A stretch of DNA of 64,000 nt from Brassicibacter mesophilus (GTDB lineage Bacteria; Bacillota; Clostridia; Tissierellales; Proteiniboraceae): NCBI RefSeq assembly GCF_050433385.1, contig NZ_JBNPXI010000012.1:61857-125856 (forward strand), in the 5' to 3' direction. Numbering within the stretch: position 1 is the first letter of the stretch; each line of letters begins with the position of its first letter. The notes under the pieces are model-generated. The model saw only the letters and a program-made list of their open reading frames with translations. It was not told the origin of the DNA and made no database searches. Shown here piece by piece: positions 54,308 to 61,454 of this stretch. The translations under genes and the position numbers were made by a program.

Positions 54308-55495
54308 TTATTGAATAGTATAATTTATGAAATAATCATTTTTCTGTAATTCCTGTCGTTGCTTCAATAGCTCATTGAGTAACTCTTTGATATCATCTTC
54401 ACAATTACTTTCTAGTGCTTTCTCGGCTTTTAGCACAACTTCTATATACTTATCCCATGTTTTATCAAATTCTGCTTTTTGTTCAACCCAAACCTTTATA
54501 GGTCCTACTACTGACTGAAATTCTCCAGGTATTTTTCTTGCTTCTTCCATTTGATCTTTATACCAGTTATATATGTATGTTGATTTAACTAGATTTCTTA
54601 GCTCTTTGATGAAATCTTCTGATTGCATTTTACCTTCTTTTGAGGAATTTCTTATTACCAATAATTTTTCTTGGATTTCTTTGTTTCTATTTAATTCCTT
54701 TTTTATAACTTGGTTTGATCTTTTTCTATGATCTTCAATTACTTTCTTCCATTCTTCTATTTTTTCAGGAGTATGCAATTGAACTATATTCAATAGGTCT
54801 TCATCATAAATCTTCTTTGTATTTCTGAGTCTAGTATAATGTTGAACTTGTTCATTATATTTTTTTTCATCAAAATACTTGTTATCTTTTGAATAATAGG
54901 GATTAGTCAATATATCGTTAAATTTCTTTCTAATTAAGGAATGCTCACTATTCTCAATTTTATACATGTTTAGCCCTTTATTTAGATTATCAATTACAGC
55001 TTTACTATCTTCTAAGTCAAATGCTTCCATAAGTTCATATTCATCGAAATTCTCTTCATCATTAAAGCTGTAACCATCACTAAATCGAAATAATATATCA
55101 TACTCTTTATCTGCCTCTTCATTTGATAATTCGCCTTTTTCTTCCTTTTCACGAATTACATCAAATATAACATCTGAAATGATTTTCCTTTCTTTATATT
55201 TTTCATTTTCAAACCATGTTACTTTCATTTCAGTTTTAAATTCATTTTTTTCAGCTATGACGTTCTCCCACTCTTGAAGCTTATCTGGAGTATAAATCTC
55301 AGCGAGAAGTAAAAGATATTTATCTGATTCAAGTGGATCACTAAAATCATAGTTTTCCTGTTCTCTACTTCCAGTATGTATAGAAATATACTTACCATTT
55401 GTCTTTTCGTTATCATCTGCAAAGCTAATGGTAGGCAGTAGCATTGCAGTGCATAACAACATAATAATGATTTTGATTTCCAGTTTTCTGCTCAT
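54308..55495 (-). CDS. Secreted helical protein with internal duplication, hypothetical
   Basis: 395 residues with a clear signal peptide (IIIMLLCTAMLLPTISFA, cut about residue 26). The rest is charged and helical. Two stretches are alike: LLLLAEIYTPDKLQEWENVI near 70 and LLNIVQLHTPEKIEEWKKVI near 235, each followed by a Lys/Glu-rich helix, so the protein seems to be a tandem repeat of about 165 residues. No family recognised. It lies upstream of a two-component system in the same direction. Start ATG follows TTAGGAGGGAATTTTAG. Confidence 0.7.
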   Translation of the reverse strand: MSRKLEIKIIIMLLCTAMLLPTISFADDNEKTNGKYISIHTGSREQENYDFSDPLESDKYLLLLAEIYTPDKLQEWENVIAEKNEFKTEMKVTWFENEKYKERKIISDVIFDVIREKEEKGELSNEEADKEYDILFRFSDGYSFNDEENFDEYELMEAFDLEDSKAVIDNLNKGLNMYKIENSEHSLIRKKFNDILTNPYYSKDNKYFDEKKYNEQVQHYTRLRNTKKIYDEDLLNIVQLHTPEKIEEWKKVIEDHRKRSNQVIKKELNRNKEIQEKLLVIRNSSKEGKMQSEDFIKELRNLVKSTYIYNWYKDQMEEARKIPGEFQSVVGPIKVWVEQKAEFDKTWDKYIEVVLKAEKALESNCEDDIKELLNELLKQRQELQKNDYFINYTIQ

Positions 55496-55744
55496 CTAAA
55501 ATTCCCTCCTAAGTTTGTTTTGTTTTCATTTACATTATAAAAAGAAAATACGGTAATAATTTGATAGAATTGTGGGATTTTATGTGAAAGTTCAATTTTT
55601 TAAAAACAAAGGCCAAGGAAATATTACCTCAGCCAATAATAACATCTAGCTTGTTATATGCCAAAAGATTCATTTTTTGAATACAGCTTGACGACTTCTT
55701 TGTATCATTTTTATAATAAGAATAATAACTTAGTTACTGAGGTT

Positions 55745-55835
55745 GTTAACAAGGACAAGGGATAGACACAACGTCCTTAAGCGATTTTGTAAATATGATA
55801 TTTTAGGAACGAAAAATCTATCCCCCGTCGTTAAC
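55745..55835. repeat. MITE-like 91-bp element with imperfect inverted ends
   Basis: Both ends are GTTAAC; inside them GGGATAGA (55759-55766) and TCTATCCC (55817-55824) mirror each other. AAGGAC and GTCCTT form a further short pair near the left end. The layout resembles a small non-autonomous transposon or a pair of insertion-sequence ends. Confidence 0.45.
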
Positions 55836-55839
55836 TTAA

Positions 55840-56290
55840 GAAGATATCAGAAAATTGATATATAGGGGAAACAATTAGAAAGCAGGAATTTTGCTCATTA
55901 ACGCACAAAGCTCTAAAAAGAGTAAATATTATCTGATAAAGCTTAATCTCCTCATAATCAATCTGATTAAGTGATTTACCAATTTCCTCCTTATAGCCTC
56001 TGCCTAAATTGTTTATAAACTTAATAAAATGCTCCTGTCATTCAGCTTCTATTTCTCTTTTACTGTTTCTATATCATATTTTATAAGCTTTTTTAATGAT
56101 TTTATGTTTAAGATACAGGCAAATGTGCCCTGGGGTATGACCTAGGGTGAAAATTACCGTAATTTCACTATTGCAGTAGAGTTTTTTTATCTTCTGGAAC
56201 AGTAATTTCTAGTAGCTTATTGAAATTATCTAGTGTATCTTTAACCACATCATATGGTATTTTTACTGAATCATTATAATACTAGCTAAA
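55840..56290 (-). pseudogene. Two coding relics between element and hydrolase
   Basis: Reverse strand, about 56280-56185: YNDSVKIPYDVVKDTLDNFN KLLEITVPEDKKTLLQ then stop. At about 56040-55850: EHFIKFINNLGRGYKEEIGK, SLNQIDYEEIKLYQIIFTLF and stop. The pieces may come from one helical regulator; family not assigned. The spacer 55496-55744 shows only the likely promoter region of the leftward secreted-protein gene. Confidence 0.4.
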
Positions 56291-56321
56291 TACCACAAAA
56301 AACCTTGATCTCATCCTAATA

Positions 56322-57086
56322 CTAAAGATATGATTTTAGCCATGTAATCAAGTTAGCTAACATACTTGTCGTAATCCTATGGTTAATGTTGTTAAACTCT
56401 GTTAGCTGTAACTTATCTTGGCTATTCCTATAAAGTGGTCGCATTCTATCAGCAAATCTTCTCTGTATTTCAATTGGAACAGATGTATCTTCTACTCCGT
56501 GGAATATTGAAACAGCTCTCTCTTTTATTTTTTCGTCATTCATCATTGGATCATATAACTCTATTTCATCTTTATAAAGCTCACTTGGTGGTAAACTATT
56601 CATTCTTACGGCTTCTTGCCATGCAAAGGCTCCATTGAATCCAGATAAACATTTTAAGTCAGTATGTTTAATAAAAATTCCTCCAGCTGTGATTGCTCCC
56701 ATCGAACTTCCTATTACACCTATTCGTCTTGGATCAGCATTATGTTTTTCTATTGTATGCTTAATAAGTACATCTGATTCTCGAATGCTTTTAAATATTA
56801 TTTCCCATATATATTTTTCTGTATTGCCTGGTTTATCATAGTCTATTGCCCCTCTTTCACCATGATACAATGCATCAGGTACAATCACTTGATAGCCAAA
56901 ACTTGCTATTGATATTGCTTCAAATCTTTTAAAATCTTTACTTGAATGCCAGCCATGGTAAAAAATAACAGTTGGTAGTACTCCAGTATATCCTTTTGGA
57001 GTGAACCTTAGATATGGAATATCATCCACTTTTTCTTCTGTAATCGTCACGAATGAATTCTCCTGTTGAAATATTGACCATTCCAT
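56322..57086 (-). CDS. Alpha/beta hydrolase (YitV-like esterase)
   Basis: 254 residues from ATG 57086 (AAGGAG nine bases ahead). It shows VIFYHGWHSSKDFKRFEAIS (oxyanion hairpin), the nucleophile elbow GVIGSSMGAIT, the acid region SIFHGVEDTSVPI and catalytic His in NNINHRITTSM. It resembles the predicted esterases YitV/YtaP of bacilli, related to prolyl-oligopeptidase hydrolases. No signal peptide; cytosolic. Substrate unknown. It stands alone, transcribed away from the PadR pair. Confidence 0.87.
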   Translation of the reverse strand: MEWSIFQQENSFVTITEEKVDDIPYLRFTPKGYTGVLPTVIFYHGWHSSKDFKRFEAISIASFGYQVIVPDALYHGERGAIDYDKPGNTEKYIWEIIFKSIRESDVLIKHTIEKHNADPRRIGVIGSSMGAITAGGIFIKHTDLKCLSGFNGAFAWQEAVRMNSLPPSELYKDEIELYDPMMNDEKIKERAVSIFHGVEDTSVPIEIQRRFADRMRPLYRNSQDKLQLTEFNNINHRITTSMLANLITWLKSYL

Positions 57087-57438
57087 ATGTAACATCTCCT
57101 TATATCTTTATTCAAAATTTATGCTTTTTCAAGCCAACTTACTTTGCAATTCTCTGATGGATGAAAAGCTTTTGTAATATAAACAATTTTTTGCATGATA
57201 TCTGTGTCTTCTTCAAATAATCCATATTAGAATACGCTCTTGATTTCACTTTTCTTACAACTCTTCATTTATGTTATTTTGATTACTCTCATTATTTCTA
57301 TCCAAAGTATGTTATAATGAGCACACACACTTTTTTTATATCAAATACCTCCCCCTTGTTTCTATTATATATGAAAATATAAAGTAGTAAATAGTTATAT
57401 TAGCTATATAAAGTTTTTGTTATATGGCTTTTTTAGTG

Positions 57439-57520
57439 TTGACATATATAGTTAAGCTGTATATAATAATGCTGTATAGTGTGACTGTATAGTGTTGCTA
57501 TATAGAAAGGAGTTAAAGAA
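57439..57520 (+). promoter_or_regulatory. Near-perfect promoter and tandem operator of the PadR pair
   Basis: TTGACA (57439-57444), 17 bases, TATAAT (57462-57467). Just after it CTGTATAGTGT occurs twice (starting 57472 and 57485) followed by CTATATAG, and similar TATATAG words lie in and before the spacer. A strong promoter loaded with repeats suggests tight repression by the PadR protein it drives. Confidence 0.8.
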
Positions 57521-57524
57521 TTAG

Positions 57525-57836
57525 ATGAGAAGAAATAAAAATTTACCACTTACTGAAACTGTTTATTACATTCTCTTAGCATTACTTGAACCTGCACATG
57601 GATATTTAATTATGCAAAAAGTTGAAGAATTAAGCATGGGAGAGGTAAGAATGGCTGCAGGAACTTTATATGGAGCTATTCAAAACTTATTAGAGTTAAA
57701 ATTTATTGAACCTGTTAAAAGTAATGACAGTAGACGTAAGGTCTATGCTATTACAGATGAAGGGGAAAAAATATTACTTCTAGATTTTGAAAGAATGAAA
57801 CATATGATTAAAGTTACTGAAAATAGTATGAAATAA
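57525..57836 (+). CDS. PadR-family transcriptional regulator
   Basis: 103 residues, a minimal PadR winged helix (subfamily 1/2 border): LTETVYYILLALLEPAHGYL IMQKVEEL at the start, the MAAGTLYGAIQNLLELKFIE recognition region and KVYAITDEGEKILL wing. PadR proteins respond to drugs or phenolics and often sit with a DUF2812 membrane protein, as here (16-base gap). Ribosome site GAAAGGAGTTAAAGAATTAG. Probably autoregulated through the tandem words in its promoter. Confidence 0.9.
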   Translation: MRRNKNLPLTETVYYILLALLEPAHGYLIMQKVEELSMGEVRMAAGTLYGAIQNLLELKFIEPVKSNDSRRKVYAITDEGEKILLLDFERMKHMIKVTENSMK

Positions 57837-57851
57837 AGTAGAGGTGTTAAT

Positions 57852-58499
57852 ATGAAAAAATTTAAATTTTATATTGATTTTGAAAAAGAAGAAAAATGGC
57901 TAAGTGAAATGGCAAAACAAGGATGGGAGTTAAGTAGAAAATCTTTTGAATATGAGTTTTGTAAAGCTATTCCGAATGATGCTATTATAAAAATAGATTA
58001 TCGCAGCTTTAAAACAAATGATGATTTTGAAGATTATATTACGTTATTTAGAGATAGTGGTTGGGAACATATTGCTGGCACAAAATCATCTGGTAAACAA
58101 TATTTTAAAAAAATAGATGCAAGTGGCGATAATGATATTTTTTCTGACGTTTCTTCTAAGGCAGCAAGATATAAAAAGTTATCGAATATGTGGTTCTCAA
58201 TAACAATATCCTATATTCCAATTTTTATTGCGTTGGTTACAACAAAAACTATTGATATTTCGGCACTACTGAATCCAAAATTATTATATTATACACCAGG
58301 ACTATGGGAAAAGACAGGCGTATATTTTTGGCGAGCATTCTTTTTTGAAACACCTTTTGCAATAATGAGAGGATTTACTTGGTTCTTTTTCCCTATTCTA
58401 ATTATTTTATATGCTGTTTTTGCCGTCAAAGCAGAAAGACACTATCAAAAAAACAAATCTGGAACTGTCTACTATAAGAAGAACATATCATCCATATGA
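57852..58499 (+). CDS. DUF2812 membrane protein with IS-derived tail
   Basis: 215 residues. DUF2812 domain at about 1-110 (FYIDFEKEEKWLSEMAKQGW ELSRK, KIDYRSFKTNDDFEDYITLF), then three hydrophobic segments (about 118-138, 155-175, 178-198). Its last half-dozen residues overlap an out-of-frame transposase fragment, so the original C-terminus was probably replaced when that fragment arrived. It is co-transcribed with the PadR gene; the pair is a common arrangement of unknown role. Confidence 0.85.
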   Translation: MKKFKFYIDFEKEEKWLSEMAKQGWELSRKSFEYEFCKAIPNDAIIKIDYRSFKTNDDFEDYITLFRDSGWEHIAGTKSSGKQYFKKIDASGDNDIFSDVSSKAARYKKLSNMWFSITISYIPIFIALVTTKTIDISALLNPKLLYYTPGLWEKTGVYFWRAFFFETPFAIMRGFTWFFFPILIILYAVFAVKAERHYQKNKSGTVYYKKNISSI

Positions 58500-58725
58500 T
58501 AACGCACTAACAAAATCATTTTATAAAATAATAAAGAGAGAGCTTATTCAGGATGCCAACTTTGAAGCACCTGAACAAGCTCAGCAAGAAGTATTTAAAT
58601 ATATTGAATTATACTATAACACTAAGAAAATATATTCCTCTCATGGGTATCTTTCCCCTACCAAGTTTGAGGAGGTGAATTCGTAAAACTTACTAAGTTC
58701 TTTGTCTAGTTTTTGTTAACAGTTT
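58481..58725 (+). pseudogene. IS3-family OrfB C-terminal fragment
   Basis: The forward frame reads YDNALTKSFYKIIKRELIQD, then EQAQQEVFKYIELYYNTKKI and SSHGYLSPTKFEEVNS with stop at 58686. This is the catalytic-Glu end of IS3-group transposases, though Ser replaces Glu in the LTKSF position where ESFF is usual. The following TTTGTCTAGTTTTTGTTAAC looks like the element's right end. The rest of the element is missing. Confidence 0.75.
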
Positions 58726-58890
58726 CATCCAAACATTAGATTTTTTTGTCTAGCATTTGGGGTACAATTCAAAACGGGTGGTTATGATTGAGTGCAATAT
58801 ATTGGGGTTCTAAATATAAATCATGGATATATTTGGGATTTAAAAAGTTCAAATCTTACTTATACATTTTCCTTATCTAGTCATATACTT

Positions 58891-59140
58891 CTATTTACTA
58901 TAAATACTTTCCACTTCCATTTCTTTCGTTTCATTAAGTTGAAATTTATCTGCTATATTAGTGCTAGTAAGATGTAATACTCCTTCTATGTAGTAATTAG
59001 TAATTTTATTATCTTTTTGTATTCCATATAATCTACTAAAAGTTACGTCTTCCACTCGTCCAAACTTCTCCAAAAGAATAATTTCTGCACCAGATATTTT
59101 ATTATGTTTCTTAAAATACTCTATTAACCTACATTTCTTT
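58891..59140 (-). pseudogene. Start-less C-terminal coding relic
   Basis: Open reverse frame without a start reads RLIEYFKKHNKISGAEIILL, EKFGRVEDVTFSRLYGIQKD and NKITNYYIEGVLHLTSTNIA up to ESIYSK and stop at 58891. No family recognised. An upstream stop follows shortly, so it is a remnant. Confidence 0.4.
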
Positions 59141-59179
59141 AGAAATTATATATTGAAAATCACAAGAACAATAAAATGA

Positions 59180-59401
59180 GTATAAAAGTTTTATATTGCC
59201 AAATGAAATCAATAATAAATATGTTGTCATTTAGTAATTAACATGTGTTTAAAATTAATGACCAATTTGCCCCACATTATTCCATTTTGTGATACAATAT
59301 ATAATTATTGTAACTATAGGAAGAAATTCACGACACTAGTTTCGTATTTTATTCCAAAAAAGTAGATTTACCGACACTATCAATGTCGGAGATTCAAAAG
59401 T
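59180..59401 (+). repeat. Promoter-hairpin leader repeat, copy D
   Basis: Nearly identical over 220 bases to 10561-10780. TGTGATACAAT (TACAAT 59293-59298), GGAAGAAATTC, a first hairpin around ACGACACTAGTTTCGT and a second CCGACA/TGTCGG (59371-59389). It lies about 120 bases before the DUF6366 gene. Confidence 0.75.
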
Positions 59402-59522
59402 TTGAGTACAGATAGTGCAATACTTGGGAAGCTGCGCAAATTTGTTAGCGATTAGTGATATCTTCTCTTCACATTTGTAGAAAAATATGCTATAACTTAC
59501 TAAATAATAAGAGGTGGAATCT

Positions 59523-59729
59523 ATGAATATAAGAGATAAACAGGATAAACAAGAAAAACGCAAAATGGAAGAATATAAAAAACATCCAATGATTAATTTT
59601 TCAGATTCAATAAACCATTCAACAATGGGGAACTTAAATGAGTTAACAAAAGGAGGATGCCTTACTAAGATTATCATTATAGTTATTATTATTGGAATAT
59701 TATTTTTTCTTTCTCGATATTATTCTTAA
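59523..59729 (+). CDS. DUF6366-like small membrane protein
   Basis: 68 residues from ATG 59523 behind AAGAGGTGG. A charged N-terminus (RDKQDKQEKRKMEEYKKHPM) leads to INFSDSINHSTMGNLNELTK, the conserved NFSDA..R...GNL.EL pattern I associate with DUF6366, and a C-terminal membrane helix (about 46-64). Function unknown. It is the first intact gene behind leader copy D. Confidence 0.7.
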   Translation: MNIRDKQDKQEKRKMEEYKKHPMINFSDSINHSTMGNLNELTKGGCLTKIIIIVIIIGILFFLSRYYS

Positions 59730-60334
59730 GTTAGGCTATATTCATTATTAGATTATTTATCATTCATAACATTTATATAGGTCTAAGAAACTGGAGCGGT
59801 GTCTAGTGTGTACTATCCATCCTGTAGCAAAGTATTCATGTTCGCTCCGCATATTCCACAACCTAAGATAAGAACTATCTAAGGTTCATGGATTTCGGCA
59901 ATTCCTGGACGTTAGTGGAAATCACTAAGTTGCTAAAGAATAAGATAGCAAATAAAAATAATGATGGGGATTTATTATGGAGAGTGCGTGGACTATCATT
60001 ATGATTTTATGTCTTAAATTATAATTTAGTTGAATAAATAACTTAATCTGAATATGTTTTTAAGAAAAAGAATAAAACCAAGGCTATTGATTACATGAGA
60101 AAATTAAAACTATTTCGATAGTTCTAAAAATGTATTGTATAACAAAGCACTCAAGCTCGCTTTGGCTTGAGAAGACAGCCAAAGCACATTCCTCCACTGG
60201 GTGCGCAGCACTACATACGAAGAAAATCTCTGTGGGTCTAGCTTAAAGACATCATTAATCCAAAAACGTTAGGTGGTACTAGATACTAGTTTATTATGGA
60301 TGACTAAGATTTTATTTATTTGGGGGTGTATGTA
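59730..60334. other. Spacer with alternative hairpins, attC-like words
   Basis: No gene. Near 60137 is GTATAACAAAGCACTCAAG and near 60268 ACGTTAGGTGG, which resemble the ends of integron attC sites; a second ACGTTAGTGG lies near 59911. Between them GCTTTGGCT/AGCCAAAGC and CTCAAGC/GCTTGAG form competing hairpins near 60155-60190. GC content is locally higher. Confidence 0.35.
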
Positions 60335-60835
60335 TTGAACATTAGTATTATAATATTCGGTACAATAGGGTTCTTTATTTGTCTATTTGTGATGTACCGC
60401 ACAAATCACGGAATTCCTGGTATACAAAAATATGATCCAAAATTTAGACTTCTTGACATGAGATTCCGATATAATAGTGAAATATTATATAATACCTTTG
60501 AGAAAATTGGTATAGAAGGAATGAAAGCATATAGAAATTATTTATTACTTGATTTTTGCTTTATTGTTTGCTTTCTCATTGTCATGATAGCGATTACTCT
60601 TAAGGTAACTCCTAATAATGTTTTTAGACACATGATTTTAGGGTTTGCTATATCCCGTGCTATATTTGATATAATAGAAAATACGCTTCTAATTATTTTA
60701 TTAAATATGTATCCTAATCAAAGTACAATACTTGCTGACTTTTGCTCATGGGTTACAACATTAAAATTTATTGTATTGTACTTATGGATAGTAGGGATTA
60801 TTATTGTACAGCTACAAAAATTAGTTATAATATGA
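60335..60835 (+). CDS. Hypothetical four-helix membrane protein
   Basis: 166 residues from TTG 60335 (GGGGG eight bases ahead). Membrane helices at about 2-20, 65-88, 97-118 and 140-160, with a cytosolic loop KYDPKFRLLDMRFRYNSEIL. The stretch HMILGFAISRAIFDIIENTL has polar residues inside a helix. No named family recognised. It stands between the attC-like spacer and a broken hydrolase gene. Confidence 0.6.
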   Translation: MNISIIIFGTIGFFICLFVMYRTNHGIPGIQKYDPKFRLLDMRFRYNSEILYNTFEKIGIEGMKAYRNYLLLDFCFIVCFLIVMIAITLKVTPNNVFRHMILGFAISRAIFDIIENTLLIILLNMYPNQSTILADFCSWVTTLKFIVLYLWIVGIIIVQLQKLVII

Positions 60836-60901
60836 GCATCTAAAGCTAGAAGTACTGATCAGAGCAGTTCTTTAGAGACTTTAACTTGGGAGTAAAGTTA
60901 T

Positions 60902-61328
60902 ATGGAATGTATTGTAAACAAAGTTATAGTTAATTATGTGATAAAGGGGTCAGGTAAGCCTATTCTAATGCTGAATGGTTATTATCCTGATATGAAAATA
61001 ATGATAGACCAGATGGAGCCGATATTTAGAGATAACCCAGGCTGGTAAAGAATATATATATCATCCTGAAGTTGAACAGACAAGAAATATTAAAGCTATA
61101 AAAAATTACGATGATATGTTAGATACTATACTTATTTTTATAGATAAAGTTATTCCTAATGAGAATTTTGCAATTGCAGCAATGTCCTTTGGTGGATATC
61201 TCACTAGAGGAATCCTCCATAGAAAAATCCAATATGTTGATGGATTGATGTTAATAGTTCCTGTTATTGTACCTGAAGGAGAGAAAAGGGATATTGATGA
61301 AGTTATAAGTAATAGACCAATCAATTAA
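60902..61328 (+). pseudogene. Broken alpha/beta hydrolase
   Basis: ATG 60902 behind TTGGGAGTAAAGTTAT opens VIVNYVIKGSGKPILMLNGY and stops at TAA after FRDNPGW, where relatives continue KRIY; AAA to TAA is the simplest change. The frame resumes downstream with IKNYDDMLDTILIFIDKVIP, the elbow AIAAMSFGGYLTRG and LMLIVPVIVPEGEKRDIDEV, then ends early. The lid and catalytic His part are missing. Confidence 0.8.
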
Positions 61329-61366
61329 ATTTTAAAAAGAGTAATTTTTCGTAAAAATCACATAAC

Positions 61367-61406
61367 ATCTGCGACCCTAAGAGATGAGGCGGTAAAGGTC
61401 GCAGAT
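61367..61406. terminator. Hairpin between broken hydrolase and WG gene
   Basis: ATCTGCGACC (61367-61376) and GGTCGCAGAT (61397-61406) are exact inverted copies in the convergent spacer. No T-run, so its role as terminator is uncertain. Confidence 0.5.
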
Positions 61407-61454
61407 ATCAGTAATATCAAGACATTGAATAAAAGAATCAAATGAATATTTTAT

